Source: Micromonospora solifontis
GTDB lineage: Bacteria; Actinomycetota; Actinomycetes; Mycobacteriales; Micromonosporaceae
DNA: 64,000 nucleotides
Direction of reading: 5' to 3'
NCBI RefSeq assembly: GCF_003725545.1
Contig: NZ_RJLN01000003.1
Location: 62,001 to 126,000, forward strand
The translations under genes were made by a program, and so were the position numbers. Numbering within the stretch: the first letter of the stretch is position 1; the number at the start of each line of letters is the position of its first letter. This document shows positions 38,641-49,106 of this stretch, piece after piece. Under the pieces are notes generated by a model. That model was not told where the DNA came from, searched no databases, and saw nothing but the letters and a program-made list of their open reading frames with translations.

Positions 38641-38678
38641 CACCGGTCGCCCACCTTCCCGTAGGACGTCCCCGGCGT

Positions 38679-38684
38679 TACCGT
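38679..38684 (+). promoter_or_regulatory. Leaderless -10 box for the P-loop kinase gene
   Basis: TACCGT, 6 nt before the GTG at 38691. Confidence 0.5.
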
Positions 38685-38690
38685 CGCCCG

Positions 38691-39209
38691 GTGCGCCGCA
38701 TCCTGGTCGTCGGCAGCTCGGGTGCCGGCAAGAGCACCCTCGCTCGTGAGCTCGCCCGACGGCTCGACCTTCCCCTGATCCACCTCGACCGGCACTACTG
38801 GCGCCCGGGCTGGACCGCCCCCGCCGAGGCCGACTTCCGCGCCGAGGTGACCGCGCTCGCCGCTCGCCCGGCCTGGGTGATGGACGGCAACTACGCCAGC
38901 ACCCTCGATCTGCGCCTGCCCCGGGCCGACCTGCTGATCCTCTGTGACCCGCCCCGGCTGCGCTGCCTGGCCCGGGTGCTCCGCCGCCGCTGGGCCGGCC
39001 GCGCCACGCCCCGGCCGGACCTCCCGCCGGGCTGCCCCGAGCAGCTCGACCTCCAGTTCCTCCGCTACCTCTGGAGCTATCCCCGCCGCTCCCGGCCCCG
39101 GGTGCTGACCGCGGCCGCCACGATCGCGCCCGACCTCCCGGTGGTCCGCCTCCGCACGCCCGCCGACACCCGCCGCTTCCTGGCCACCCTCCCCACCCCG
39201 CCGCCCTGA
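38691..39209 (+). CDS. P-loop nucleoside-kinase-like protein (FlaR/topology-modulation type)
   Basis: 172 residues. Walker A at the very N-terminus (ILVVGSSGAGKSTLAREL), then LIHLDRHYWRPGW, WVMDGNYASTLDLRLPRADLL and an Arg-rich lid (RRRWAGRATPRPDLPPG). The layout is that of the small AAA/adenylate-kinase-like proteins often called DNA topology modulation protein; the real substrate is unknown. Own leaderless promoter predicted from the TACCGT box. Confidence 0.78.
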   Translation: MRRILVVGSSGAGKSTLARELARRLDLPLIHLDRHYWRPGWTAPAEADFRAEVTALAARPAWVMDGNYASTLDLRLPRADLLILCDPPRLRCLARVLRRRWAGRATPRPDLPPGCPEQLDLQFLRYLWSYPRRSRPRVLTAAATIAPDLPVVRLRTPADTRRFLATLPTPPP

Positions 39210-39238
39210 CCACCCCCACCCCCACCCCCGCCCTGGTG

Positions 39239-39298
39239 TTGATCATGAGGTTTGCGGCAGTTTCGGAGATCGACACCGCCGTTAACTTCATGATCGAC
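39239..39298. repeat. GATC-bounded intergenic palindrome
   Basis: Imperfect inverted repeat, arms of about 21 nt (39238-39258 and 39278-39298, 17 of 21 pairs) reading TTGATCATGAGGTTTGCGGC on the left. The left arm closely matches the left arm of the element at 49651. Lies between converging genes, so it may also end transcription. Confidence 0.55.
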
Positions 39299-39325
39299 GG
39301 CGGCGAGCGGGGGTGGGGTGGGGGG

Positions 39326-40072
39326 TCAGTGGCGGACCGTGCCCTGGGCCACCCGGCGGCTGATGCGGCCGCCGCCGGGGCCACGGAGGAGGGCGGCCAA
39401 GCCGACCGCCACCGGGACGGCGAGGAGCGGGCCGAGCAGGTACGCCCACCAGGCGCGGGGCTGCCCGTACACCAGGGCCGGGCCGAGCGAGCGGACGATG
39501 TTCATCGACGCCCCGGTCAGCGGTGAGGCCCAGAGCCCGGCGAGCGCCAGGTAGCCGCCGACCGCGACGGCGGCGAGCGGCCCCACGTTCTGCGAGCCCG
39601 AGGCGGTGCCGAGGATGGTGCTGATCAGCCCGACGGTCAGGACCAGTTCCCAGAGCAGGGCGAGCGGGGCGTCGACGCCGGGGCCGGGCAGGGTCAGGCC
39701 GGCGGTGCCGTGCCCGCCGAGCGTCCCGGCCAACAGGCTGGCCGCGGCCACCGCCCCGGTGAACTGGGCGATCAGGTAGCCGGGCACCCGCCGCCAGGGG
39801 AAGTCCCGGCGCAGCGCGAAGGCGAGGGTGACCGACGGGTTCAGGTGGGCGCCGGAGACGGCCCCCATGAACAGGATGATCGACGCGACCATCAGCCCCG
39901 GGGCGACCACGGCGGCCGTCCGGCTCACCGCCTCGGCGTCGATCCGCTGGTTGACCACCCCGGGGCCGACCGAGACCAGCACCAGGAAGAACGTGCCGAG
40001 CAGTTCGCCGAAGACCCGGCGCCACCAGGCGGGGCTGGCGCCGCCGACGATCGGGTCGCCGTTGGCCCTCAT
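39326..40072 (-). CDS. MIP-family aquaporin/glycerol channel with altered NPA motifs
   Basis: 248 residues, six membrane helices plus two half-helices. First pore motif GAHLNPSVTLAFAL (NPS instead of NPA), second GASMNIVRSLGPAL (NIV instead of NPA, the arginine of the selectivity filter kept). The rest fits the family: FGELLGTFFLVLVSVG, YLIAQFTGAVAAA. The changed second motif suggests altered permeability; substrate unknown. ATG 40072 is chosen because a TACGGT box stands 7 nt upstream; a GTG at 40081 is in frame but overlaps that box. Confidence 0.82.
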   Translation of the reverse strand: MRANGDPIVGGASPAWWRRVFGELLGTFFLVLVSVGPGVVNQRIDAEAVSRTAAVVAPGLMVASIILFMGAVSGAHLNPSVTLAFALRRDFPWRRVPGYLIAQFTGAVAAASLLAGTLGGHGTAGLTLPGPGVDAPLALLWELVLTVGLISTILGTASGSQNVGPLAAVAVGGYLALAGLWASPLTGASMNIVRSLGPALVYGQPRAWWAYLLGPLLAVPVAVGLAALLRGPGGGRISRRVAQGTVRH

Positions 40073-40079
40073 GGCCCTC

Positions 40080-40085
40080 ACCGTA
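40080..40085 (-). promoter_or_regulatory. Leaderless -10 box for the aquaporin gene
   Basis: Reads TACGGT on the minus strand, 7 nt before the ATG at 40072. Confidence 0.5.
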
Positions 40086-40176
40086 CGACGTCGGGACGCC
40101 GCCCCGGCCCGGTACGGCTGCGTAAGTGACGCAGGTGCTTGCGTCCCTTACCGAACGCGTGCCAGGATCGGCGTCG

Positions 40177-41502
40177 ATGAGCCAGACCGCCACCGCCGCC
40201 CCCACCGCCGCCGGACCCCGCCGGATCGCCGCGCTCGCCCTGCCCGCCCTGGTGGTGCTCGCCGCCGAGCCGCTCTACGTGCTGGTCGACACCGCGGTCG
40301 TCGGGCACCTGGGCCGCGTCCCGCTCGCCGCGCTCGCCGTCGGCGGCACGGTGATGACGCTGACCGCCTGGCTCGGCACCGTCGTCGCGTACGGCACCAC
40401 GGGGCGGTCGGCCCGCCGGTTCGGCTCCGGGGACCGGGCCGCCGCGGTGGCCGAGGGCGTGCAGGCGTCCTGGCTGGCGGTGAGCGTCGGCGTGCTGGTG
40501 GCGCTCGCCATCGGGGTCGGCGGCGGCTGGCTGGCGCGTACCCTCGTCGGCGGCCCCGGCGCGGTGGCCGACGCGGCCGCGGCGTGGCTGCGGATCGCGG
40601 CGCTCGGCGCGCCCGGCCTGCTGCTCGCCGCCGCCGGCAACGGCTGGCTGCGCGGCATCCAGGACACCCGCCGCCCGCTGCTCTTCGTGCTCGCGCCCAA
40701 CCTGCTCTCCGCGCTGCTCTGCCCGCTGCTGGTCTATCCGGCCGGGCTCGGGCTGACCGGCTCGGCGGTGGCGAACGCCGTCGCGCAGACCCTCTCCGGC
40801 GGCCTCTTCGCGGCGGCGCTGGTGCGCGAGCGGGTGTCCCTGCGGCCCCGCCCCCGGATGATCCGCCAGCAGCTCGTGCTCAGTCGGGACCTGCTCGTCC
40901 GGGGCGTCGCCTTCCAGGCGAGCTTCCTCTCCGCCACCGCCGTCGCGGCCCGGTTCGGCGCCGCCGCGGTCGGCGCCCACCAGATCGCCGTACAGCTGTG
41001 GTTCTTCACCGCCCTGGTGCTGGACGCCCTCGCGATCGCCGCGCAGGCGCTGATCGGCGCCGCGCTCGGCGCGGGCGACGCGGCCGGCGCCCGGTTCCTC
41101 GCCCGCCGGATCGCCCTGCTCGGCGGCCTGTGCGGTGTGGCCTTCGCGGTGCTGATCGCCGCCGGCGCCGGCCTGGTGCCGTCCTGGTTCAGCTCCGACC
41201 CGCAGGTACGCGAGCAGGCGCTGATCGCCTGGCCCTGGTTCGTCGCGCTCCAGCCGATCGGCGGCGTGGTGTTCGCGCTCGACGGGGTGCTGATCGGCGC
41301 GGGGGACGTCCGCTACCTGCGCAACCTCACCATCGTGGCGGCGCTGGGCGGATTCCTGCCGGCCATCTGGCTGGCGTACGCGTTCGACCTCGGCCTCGGC
41401 GGGATCTGGGCCGGGCTGACCCTGTTCGTGGTGCTCCGGCTGGTCGCGCTGCTGCTGCGGCTGCGCTCGGGCGGCTGGGCGGTGGTCGGCGCGGTCCGCT
41501 GA
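40177..41502 (+). CDS. MATE-family efflux transporter (DinF-like)
   Basis: 441 residues with twelve hydrophobic segments. Typical DinF-branch features: EPLYVLVDTAVVGHLGRVPLAALAVGG at the start of the first half and FQASFLSATAVAARFGAAAVGAHQI at the start of the second. Exports drugs or metabolites against a proton or sodium gradient. Start ATG 40177 with AGGATCGG upstream; a GTG at 40126 is also in frame. The 3' end and stop codon form the first unit of a 17-bp tandem repeat. In actinomycetes dinF often sits near truB as here. Confidence 0.86.
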   Translation: MSQTATAAPTAAGPRRIAALALPALVVLAAEPLYVLVDTAVVGHLGRVPLAALAVGGTVMTLTAWLGTVVAYGTTGRSARRFGSGDRAAAVAEGVQASWLAVSVGVLVALAIGVGGGWLARTLVGGPGAVADAAAAWLRIAALGAPGLLLAAAGNGWLRGIQDTRRPLLFVLAPNLLSALLCPLLVYPAGLGLTGSAVANAVAQTLSGGLFAAALVRERVSLRPRPRMIRQQLVLSRDLLVRGVAFQASFLSATAVAARFGAAAVGAHQIAVQLWFFTALVLDALAIAAQALIGAALGAGDAAGARFLARRIALLGGLCGVAFAVLIAAGAGLVPSWFSSDPQVREQALIAWPWFVALQPIGGVVFALDGVLIGAGDVRYLRNLTIVAALGGFLPAIWLAYAFDLGLGGIWAGLTLFVVLRLVALLLRLRSGGWAVVGAVR

Positions 41503-41579
41503 GCGGCGCGGTCCGCTGAGCGGCGCGGTCCGCTGAGCGGCGCGGTCCGCTGAGCGGCGCGGTCCGCTGAGCGGCGCGG
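41489..41579 (+). repeat. 17-bp tandem repeat over the MATE gene stop codon (5 copies)
   Basis: Unit GCGCGGTCCGCTGAGCG; the GGTCCGCTGAGC core starts at 41493, 41510, 41527, 41544 and 41561, then decays. The first copy holds the last codons and stop of the MATE gene. Each unit contains the palindrome CCGCT-G-AGCGG. Confidence 0.95.
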
Positions 41580-41633
41580 GCCGCGGGGAGGTCGCGGCCG
41601 GGCGGCGGCCGGGGTCTGGCAGGCTTGGCGGTC

Positions 41634-42518
41634 GTGAGCACAGACGGTCTGATCGTGGTCGACAAGCCCGCCGGCATGACCTCGCACGACGTGGTGGCGC
41701 GGATCCGGCGGCTGGCGCGTACCCGGCGAGTGGGGCACGGGGGCACGCTGGACCCGATGGCCACCGGGGTGCTGGTGATCGGGGTGGGCCGGGCGACCCG
41801 GCTGCTCACCTACGTGATCGGCGCGGGCAAGAGCTACACCGCGACGATCCGGCTCGGCCAGGCCACGGTCACCGACGACGCCGAGGGCGACGTGATCGCC
41901 ACCGCATCCACCGTCGGTGTCACCGACGAGGCGGTCCGGGCCGCGCTCGCCGGGCTCACCGGCGAGATCGACCAGGTGCCGAGCGCGGTGAGCGCCATCA
42001 AGATCAACGGGGTGCGGGCGTACAAGCGGGTCCGCGAGGGGGAGAGCGTCGAGCTGCCCGCCCGCCGGGTCACCGTCTCCCGGCTGGACGTGCTGGCCGT
42101 CCGCCGGGACACCCCGGACGTGGTGGACGTGGACGTGGACGTGACCTGCTCGTCCGGGACGTACATCCGGGCCATCGCCCGGGACGCGGGCCTGGCGCTC
42201 GGGGTCGGCGGCCACCTGACCGCGCTGCGCCGCACCGCGGTCGGCGGCTTCCGGCTGGCCGAGGCCGCCACCCTCGACGAGCTGGAGCAGCGCGCGCCCG
42301 ACGTGGTCAGCCTGCCGCTGGACGCCGCCGCCGACCGGTTCTTCCCGCGCCGGGACGCCACGCCGGACGAGGCGAAGGTCCTCTCCCACGGCGGTCCGCT
42401 GGACCCGGCCGGCATCACCGGGCCGTACGCGGTCTTCGGCCCCGGCGGCGGGCTGATCGCTATCGTCAGCGAGCGGGACGGGCGGGCCCGGGCGGAGATC
42501 GTGCTGGCCCCGGCCTGA
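41634..42518 (+). CDS. truB: tRNA pseudouridine(55) synthase
   Basis: 294 residues from the GTG at 41634. Makes pseudouridine 55 in the T-loop of tRNAs. Catalytic aspartate in GHGGTLDPMATGVLVIGVG; KPAGMTSHDVV, Tyr in GAGKSYTATIRLG, and CSSGTYIRAIARDAG are the remaining TruB motifs; a C-terminal PUA-like part follows. Stands upstream of ribF with a 44-bp gap. An in-frame TTG lies at 41625. Confidence 0.94.
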   Translation: MSTDGLIVVDKPAGMTSHDVVARIRRLARTRRVGHGGTLDPMATGVLVIGVGRATRLLTYVIGAGKSYTATIRLGQATVTDDAEGDVIATASTVGVTDEAVRAALAGLTGEIDQVPSAVSAIKINGVRAYKRVREGESVELPARRVTVSRLDVLAVRRDTPDVVDVDVDVTCSSGTYIRAIARDAGLALGVGGHLTALRRTAVGGFRLAEAATLDELEQRAPDVVSLPLDAAADRFFPRRDATPDEAKVLSHGGPLDPAGITGPYAVFGPGGGLIAIVSERDGRARAEIVLAPA

Positions 42519-42562
42519 CGGCGGTGGCGCACAGCGTTTGGCGACCAGGGGAGGAGCTGGGA

Positions 42563-43489
42563 ATGCAGCGGTGGCGGGGGTACGAGGCGGCACCGGGCGG
42601 CTGGGGCCGCTCGGTGGTCACCATCGGCGTCTTCGACGGGGTGCACAAGGGGCACCAGGCCACCATCGGGCACGCGGTGGCGCGCGCCCGGGAGCTGGGG
42701 GTCAAATCGGTGGTGGTCACCTTCGACCCGCACCCGGCCGAGGTGGTCCGGCCCGGCTCGCACCCGGCGGTGCTCACCGAGCCGGCCCGCAAGGCGGAGC
42801 TGATCGAGGCGCTCGGCGTGGACGTGCTCTGCGTGGTGCCGTTCACCCCGGAGTTCTCCCGGCTGCCCGCCGAGGCGTTCGTGCACGACATCCTGGTCGA
42901 GCACCTGCACGCCACGCTGGTGGTGGTCGGCGCCAACTTCCGGTTCGGGCACAAGGCGGCCGGGGACGTGGCCCTGCTGGAGCGGCTCGGCCGCACCTTC
43001 GGCTTCGCGGTGCAGGGCGCGCCGCTGGTCGCCGAGGCCGGGACGGTCTTCTCCTCGACGTACATCCGCTCCTGCGTCGACGCCGGCGACGTGACCGCGG
43101 CGGCCGCCGCGCTCGGCCGCCCGCACCGGGTGGAGGGCGTGGTGGTCCGCGGTGACCAGCGCGGACGTGAGCTGGGTTACCCGACCGCCAACCTGCTCTG
43201 CCACCGGTACGCGGCGGTCCCGGCCGACGGGGTCTACGCCGCCCGGCTGGTCCGCCGGGGCGCCGAGCCGCTCGCCGCGGCCGTCTCGATCGGCACCAAC
43301 CCGACCTTCTCCGGCCGGGAGCGCCGGGTGGAGGCGTACGCGCTGGACTTCACCGGCGACCTGTACGGCGAGCGGCTGGCCCTGGACTTCGTGGCGCACC
43401 TGCGGGAACAACGGACGTACGACTCGATCGAACCGTTGGTGGCCCAGATCGCCGAGGACGTCGAGCGGACCCGCCGGGCGCTGGGCTGA
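42563..43489 (+). CDS. ribF: Bifunctional riboflavin kinase/FAD synthetase
   Basis: 308 residues. Makes FMN then FAD. N-terminal adenylyltransferase with the GVFDGVHKGHQATI nucleotide motif and VVGANFRFGHKAAGD plus SSTYIRSCVDAGD; C-terminal kinase with GRELGYPTANLLCH and GTNPTFSGRERRVEAY. GGAGGAG stands 6-7 nt before the ATG at 42563. The truB-ribF-rpsO order is the usual actinobacterial one. Confidence 0.95.
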   Translation: MQRWRGYEAAPGGWGRSVVTIGVFDGVHKGHQATIGHAVARARELGVKSVVVTFDPHPAEVVRPGSHPAVLTEPARKAELIEALGVDVLCVVPFTPEFSRLPAEAFVHDILVEHLHATLVVVGANFRFGHKAAGDVALLERLGRTFGFAVQGAPLVAEAGTVFSSTYIRSCVDAGDVTAAAAALGRPHRVEGVVVRGDQRGRELGYPTANLLCHRYAAVPADGVYAARLVRRGAEPLAAAVSIGTNPTFSGRERRVEAYALDFTGDLYGERLALDFVAHLREQRTYDSIEPLVAQIAEDVERTRRALG

Positions 43490-43543
43490 GGTCCTCCGGG
43501 GGCGTGGCGCGGCCCTTCACCGGGCGGTGGCCGACCGGGCTGG

Positions 43544-43549
43544 TAGTCT
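43544..43549 (+). promoter_or_regulatory. Candidate -10 box of rpsO
   Basis: TAGTCT, predicting a start of transcription near 43556 and an rpsO leader of about 130 nt, long enough for the S15 autoregulatory structures known in other bacteria. No clear -35. Confidence 0.4.
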
Positions 43550-43684
43550 GGCAGGGACGTCGGCTGACCGACGCGGGGCCTCGCGTGCCTGCACGACGCC
43601 GCGGGTGCGAGGAACCAGTCCGTCCCCCGGTCGCTCCGACCGCTCCGACGGCCCCCATCCAACGTTCCACGAAACAGGGAGAAC

Positions 43685-43951
43685 ATGGCGCTCGACCAGG
43701 AAGCCAAGGCCAAGATCCGCGCGGAGTACGCGACCGCCGAGGGCGACACCGGTTCGCCGGAGGTGCAGGTCGCGGTCCTCACCAAGCGGATCGCCGAGCT
43801 CACCGAGCACCTGAAGGTGCACAAGCACGACCACCACAGCCGCCGCGGGCTGCTGCTGGTCGGCCGTCGCCGTCGGCTGCTCAACTACGTCCAGAAGAAG
43901 GACATCAACCGCTACCGGTCGCTCATCGAGCGGCTCGGCCTGCGCCGATGA
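43685..43951 (+). CDS. rpsO: 30S ribosomal protein S15
   Basis: 88 residues, the standard length ([60 protein letters not shown] core). Primary 16S rRNA-binding protein. AGGGAG precedes the ATG. Followed by a strong terminator-like hairpin and then pnp, as in most bacteria. Confidence 0.97.
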   Translation: MALDQEAKAKIRAEYATAEGDTGSPEVQVAVLTKRIAELTEHLKVHKHDHHSRRGLLLVGRRRRLLNYVQKKDINRYRSLIERLGLRR

Positions 43952-43955
43952 CGTG

Positions 43956-43987
43956 ACGGGGGAGTGGCCGCTCGGCCGCTCCCCCGT
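43956..43987 (+). terminator. Terminator/attenuator between rpsO and pnp
   Basis: Outer stem ACGGGGGAG (43956-43964) with CTCCCCCGT (43979-43987) and an inner GGCC/GGCC stem; 4 bp past the rpsO stop. No long T-tract. Partial read-through to pnp is likely. Confidence 0.65.
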
Positions 43988-44171
43988 TCCAGTACCACCG
44001 AAGAACCCGGCCGCGCGACAACCCGAGAGGGAGCCGGTCAGCACCGGTCTCCGGTAGTGGCCCCCGGGACTCCCGGCATCATGCCGGCCACCCGGGCGCT
44101 TCGATCGAAGACCGGCCGCCTGAGCAGTTCCCCGTGTCGTCGGCCGACGACGCGAAGGAGCACCACAGCAC

Positions 44172-46526
44172 ATGACCGAGACCAACCTCGGCACCGAATC
44201 CCGCACCGCCGTGATCGACAACGGGTCGTTCGGCACCCGCGAGATCACCTTCTCCACCGGCCGGCTGGCCCGCCAGGCCGCCGGCTCCGTCATCGCCCAG
44301 CTGGGCGAGACGGTCGTCCTCTCCGCGACCACGGCCGGCAAGCAGCCGCGGGAGCAGTTCGACTTCTTCCCGCTCACCGTCGACGTCGAGGAGCGGATGT
44401 ACGCCGCGGGCCGGATCCCCGGCTCGTTCTTCCGCCGCGAGGGCCGGCCCAGCGAGGACGCCATCCTCACCTGCCGGCTGATCGACCGGCCGCTGCGCCC
44501 GTCCTTCGTCAAGGGCCTGCGCAACGAGGTCCAGGTCGTCGAGACCGTGCTGGCGCTCGACCCGCAGCACCCGTACGACGTGGTGGCGATCAACGCCGCC
44601 TCGATGTCCACCAAGCTCTCCGGCCTGCCGTTCTCCGGCCCGATCGGGGCCACCCGGATGGCGCACGTCGACGGCCAGTGGATCGCCTTCCCGACCCACG
44701 AGGAGCTGGCCCGGGCCACCTTCGACATGGTGGTGGCCGGCCGGACCCTGCCGGACGGCGACGTCGCGATCATGATGGTCGAGGCCGAGGCCACCGAGCA
44801 CACCGTGGCGCTGGTGGCCGGCGGCGCGCCCGCGCCGACCGAGGAGGTCGTCGCCAGCGGCCTGGAGGCCGCCAAGCCGGCCATCCGCGAGCTGTGCCGG
44901 GCGCAGAGCGAGCTGGCCGAGGTGGCCGCCAAGCCGGTCGCCGAGTTCCCGGTCTTCCTGGACTACCAGGACGACGCGTACGACGCCGTGGCCGAGCTGG
45001 CCCGCGCCGAGGTCGCCGAGGCCCTCAAGATCGCCGGCAAGCACGACCGCGAGGAGGCCCTGGACCGGGTCAAGGCCAAGGTCGCCGAGGAGCTCGGCCC
45101 GCGCTTCGAGGGCCGGGAGAAGGAGCTCTCCGCGGCGTTCCGCTCGCTGACCAAGTCCGAGGTCCGCAGCCGGGTGCTGCGCGAGCAGGTCCGCATCGAC
45201 GGCCGCGGCCCGCGCGACATCCGCCCGCTGACCGCCGAGGTCGGCGTGCTGCCGCGGGTGCACGGCTCGGCGCTGTTCGAGCGGGGCGAGACCCAGATCC
45301 TGGGCGTCACCACGCTGAACATGCTGCGCATGGAGCAGTCGCTGGACACCCTCTCCCCGGAGAAGTCCAAGCGCTACATGCACAACTACAACTTCCCGCC
45401 GTACTCGACCGGTGAGACCGGCCGGGTCGGCTCGCCGAAGCGGCGCGAGATCGGCCACGGCGCGCTCGCCGAGCGGGCGCTGATCCCGGTGCTGCCGTCG
45501 CGCGAGGAGTTCCCGTACGCCATCCGCCAGGTCTCCGAGGCGCTCGGCTCCAACGGCTCCACCTCGATGGGTTCGGTCTGCGCCTCCACGCTGGGCCTGC
45601 TGTCGGCCGGTGTGCCGCTGAAGGCGCCGGTCGCCGGCATCGCCATGGGCCTCATCTCCGACGAGGTCGAGGGCAAGACCCGGTACGTGACGCTGACCGA
45701 CATCCTCGGCGCCGAGGACGCGTTCGGTGACATGGACTTCAAGGTCGCCGGCACCCGGGACTTCGTCACCGCGCTCCAGCTCGACACCAAGCTCGACGGC
45801 ATCCCGTCGGACGTGCTGGCCGGCGCGCTCCAGCAGGCGCACGAGGCCCGGCAGACCATCCTCGACGTGATGCAGTCCGCGATCGAGGGCCCGGCCGCGA
45901 TGAGCGACTACGCCCCGCGGGTCACCACCGTCAAGATCCCGGTCGACAAGATCGGCATGGTGATCGGCCCGAAGGGGCAGACCATCAACGCCATCCAGGA
46001 CGAGACCGGCGCCGAGATCTCCATCGAGGACGACGGCACCATCTACGTCGGCGCGACCAACGGCCCGTCGGCCCAGGCCGCGGTCGAGCGGATCAACGCG
46101 ATCGCCAACCCGACCCTGCCGAAGGTGGGCGACCGGTTCCTCGGCACCGTGGTGAAGACCGCCGCGTTCGGCGCCTTCGTCTCGCTGCTGCCGGGCCGTG
46201 ACGGCCTGCTGCACATCTCCAAGGTGGGCGACGGCAAGCGGGTCGAGAAGGTCGAGGACTTCCTCAACGTCGGCGACAAGGTCGAGGTGGAGATCGCCGA
46301 CATCGACCAGCGCGGCAAGATCTACCTGGACAAGGTCCGCCCGGAGGGCGCCGAGGCGCCGGCCGCCGGTGAGGCCGCCGGTGGCGAGCGTCCGGCCGGC
46401 CGGGACCGCGGCGACCGCGGCCCGCGCGACCGGGGCGACCGCGAGCGCGGCGGCGACCGCGGTCCGCGCGAGGGTGGCGAGGGCGGCGGCGAGTCCCGCC
46501 CGCGTCGCCGGACCCGGCACAGCTGA
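44172..46526 (+). CDS. pnp: Polyribonucleotide nucleotidyltransferase (PNPase / GPSI)
   Basis: 784 residues. 3'-to-5' phosphorolytic RNase of the actinobacterial bifunctional type (guanosine pentaphosphate synthetase I). First RNase PH domain from about 10 ([19 protein letters not shown]), helical linker, second RNase PH domain (about 340-560; [34 protein letters not shown]), KH ([20 protein letters not shown]), S1 ([20 protein letters not shown]) and an Arg/Gly/Asp-rich tail of about 55 residues. A leader of about 220 nt separates it from rpsO. Confidence 0.96.
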   Translation: MTETNLGTESRTAVIDNGSFGTREITFSTGRLARQAAGSVIAQLGETVVLSATTAGKQPREQFDFFPLTVDVEERMYAAGRIPGSFFRREGRPSEDAILTCRLIDRPLRPSFVKGLRNEVQVVETVLALDPQHPYDVVAINAASMSTKLSGLPFSGPIGATRMAHVDGQWIAFPTHEELARATFDMVVAGRTLPDGDVAIMMVEAEATEHTVALVAGGAPAPTEEVVASGLEAAKPAIRELCRAQSELAEVAAKPVAEFPVFLDYQDDAYDAVAELARAEVAEALKIAGKHDREEALDRVKAKVAEELGPRFEGREKELSAAFRSLTKSEVRSRVLREQVRIDGRGPRDIRPLTAEVGVLPRVHGSALFERGETQILGVTTLNMLRMEQSLDTLSPEKSKRYMHNYNFPPYSTGETGRVGSPKRREIGHGALAERALIPVLPSREEFPYAIRQVSEALGSNGSTSMGSVCASTLGLLSAGVPLKAPVAGIAMGLISDEVEGKTRYVTLTDILGAEDAFGDMDFKVAGTRDFVTALQLDTKLDGIPSDVLAGALQQAHEARQTILDVMQSAIEGPAAMSDYAPRVTTVKIPVDKIGMVIGPKGQTINAIQDETGAEISIEDDGTIYVGATNGPSAQAAVERINAIANPTLPKVGDRFLGTVVKTAAFGAFVSLLPGRDGLLHISKVGDGKRVEKVEDFLNVGDKVEVEIADIDQRGKIYLDKVRPEGAEAPAAGEAAGGERPAGRDRGDRGPRDRGDRERGGDRGPREGGEGGGESRPRRRTRHS

Positions 46527-46651
46527 TCCACCGACCGGCCCGGGTGACGCCGACGGCGTCCCCGGGCCGGTCCACGGCTCCAGGTCGCGTGCGCGGGCTG
46601 GAGCCGTCGCACATCCCCACCCACCCCTCGTCGTACGGAGAGCAGGTTTTC

Positions 46652-48064
46652 GTGAGCCGGACCGGGCGTTCGTCTTTCCCTGCGGGTCGACGGGGGGTGA
46701 CGCCGTCCGGTGCCGCCCGGCACGCGAGCGCGACCACCCGGCCCGCGGGCGGGGCGGCGCGGGCGGTCACCCGCACCCTCAGCGAGGACCCGCTGGGCGG
46801 CACCGTCCGCCGTACCGTGCTGCCGAGCGGGCTGCGCGTGCTGACCGAGGCGATCCCGGCGATGCGCAGCGTCTCGTTCGGCATCTGGGTCGCCGTCGGC
46901 TCCCGCGACGAGACCGGGCCCCAGGCCGGCGCGGCGCACTTCCTGGAGCACCTGCTGTTCAAGGGCACCAACAAGCGCAGCGCACTGGAGATCTCCTCCG
47001 AGATCGAGGCGGTGGGCGGCGAGACCAACGCCTTCACCACCAAGGAATACACCTGCTACTACGCCCGGGTGCTGGACGAGGACCTGCCGCTGGCCATCGA
47101 CGTCATGTGCGACCTGGTCGCCGACTCGGTGCTGGCCGCCGCCGACGTGGAAACCGAGCGCGGGGTCATCCTCGAAGAGATCGCCATGCACGACGACGAG
47201 CCCGGCGACGAGGTGCACGACCTGTTCGCCACCGCCGTCTACGGCGACCACCCCCTCGGCCGGCTGATCTCCGGCACCGAGGAGACGGTCACCCCGATGA
47301 CCCGGCGGCAGATCCAGGGCTTCTACCGTCGCCGCTACACCGCCCCGCAGATCGTCGTCGCCGCCGCCGGGAACCTCGACCACGCCGCCGTGGTCAAGCT
47401 GGTCCGGCAGGCGCTGCGCGGCACCCCGCTGGACACCGACCCGGCGGCGCCGGCCGCCCACCGGCCGGCCACCCCGACGGTACGCACCAAGCCGGCCACC
47501 ACGCTGGTCGAGCCGAAGGAGACCGAGCAGGCGCACGTCATCCTCGGCTGCCCCGGCATCGACCGCCTCGACGAGCGGCGCTTCGCCCTCGGCGTGCTCA
47601 ACAATGTGCTCGGCGGCGGCATGTCCAGCCGGCTGTTCCAGGAGATCCGCGAGCAGCGGGGCCTGGCGTACTCGGTCTACTCGTACGCCAGCCAGTACGC
47701 CGACAGCGGGCTGTTCGCCGTCTACGCCGGCTGCGCCCCGGGCAAGGTGGACGAGGTGCTGGCGCTGACCCGGGCCGAGCTGGCCAGGGTGGCCGCCGAC
47801 GGCATCACCGCGGATGAACTGGCCCGGGGCAAGGGGATGAGCAAGGGCTCCTTCGTCCTCGGCCTGGAGGACACCGGTTCCCGGATGAGCCGGCTGGCCA
47901 AGGGTGAGCTGCTCTACGGCAACCTGATGCCGGTGGACGAGCTGCTCGCCCGGGTCGACGCGGTCACCCTGGACGAGGTGAACGCGCTCGCCGCCGACCT
48001 GCTCGGCCGACCGATGTCCCTCGCGGTGGTCGGCCCGTTCGACGAGTCCGCCTTCACCGCCTGA
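46652..48064 (+). CDS. M16 family zinc metallopeptidase (processing-protease-like)
   Basis: 470 residues from the GTG at 46652. Inverted zinc motif HFLEH (His96, Glu99, His100) in AAHFLEHLLFKGTNKRS, with the third ligand in the EEIAMHDDEPGD region; the C-terminal inactive half has LGGGMSSRLFQEIREQRGLAYSV. Homologue of Bacillus YmxG/MlpA and the mitochondrial processing peptidase beta subunit; substrates are unknown. It follows pnp as in most actinobacteria. The first 45 residues are basic and variable. Confidence 0.9.
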   Translation: MSRTGRSSFPAGRRGVTPSGAARHASATTRPAGGAARAVTRTLSEDPLGGTVRRTVLPSGLRVLTEAIPAMRSVSFGIWVAVGSRDETGPQAGAAHFLEHLLFKGTNKRSALEISSEIEAVGGETNAFTTKEYTCYYARVLDEDLPLAIDVMCDLVADSVLAAADVETERGVILEEIAMHDDEPGDEVHDLFATAVYGDHPLGRLISGTEETVTPMTRRQIQGFYRRRYTAPQIVVAAAGNLDHAAVVKLVRQALRGTPLDTDPAAPAAHRPATPTVRTKPATTLVEPKETEQAHVILGCPGIDRLDERRFALGVLNNVLGGGMSSRLFQEIREQRGLAYSVYSYASQYADSGLFAVYAGCAPGKVDEVLALTRAELARVAADGITADELARGKGMSKGSFVLGLEDTGSRMSRLAKGELLYGNLMPVDELLARVDAVTLDEVNALAADLLGRPMSLAVVGPFDESAFTA

Positions 48065-48163
48065 CCGCCGGCCGGTCCTCGTCGGGCGCCTGGCTCGTCC
48101 CGCTCGTCCCGCTCGGGCGCTCGGCTCGGGATGCGGCAGAGCGGTGTCTCCGTGGCCGGGTAA

Positions 48164-49036
<873 letters not shown>

Positions 49037-49093
49037 CCGTCCCGCACGGCGGGCTGACGGCGGAAACCGGTCGTCGGGCGGACGGGACGCGCC

Positions 49094-49099
49094 TAGGCT
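49094..49099 (+). promoter_or_regulatory. Leaderless -10 box for the GNAT gene
   Basis: TAGGCT, 7 nt before the ATG at 49107. Confidence 0.55.
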
Positions 49100-49106
49100 C
49101 AGCTTC

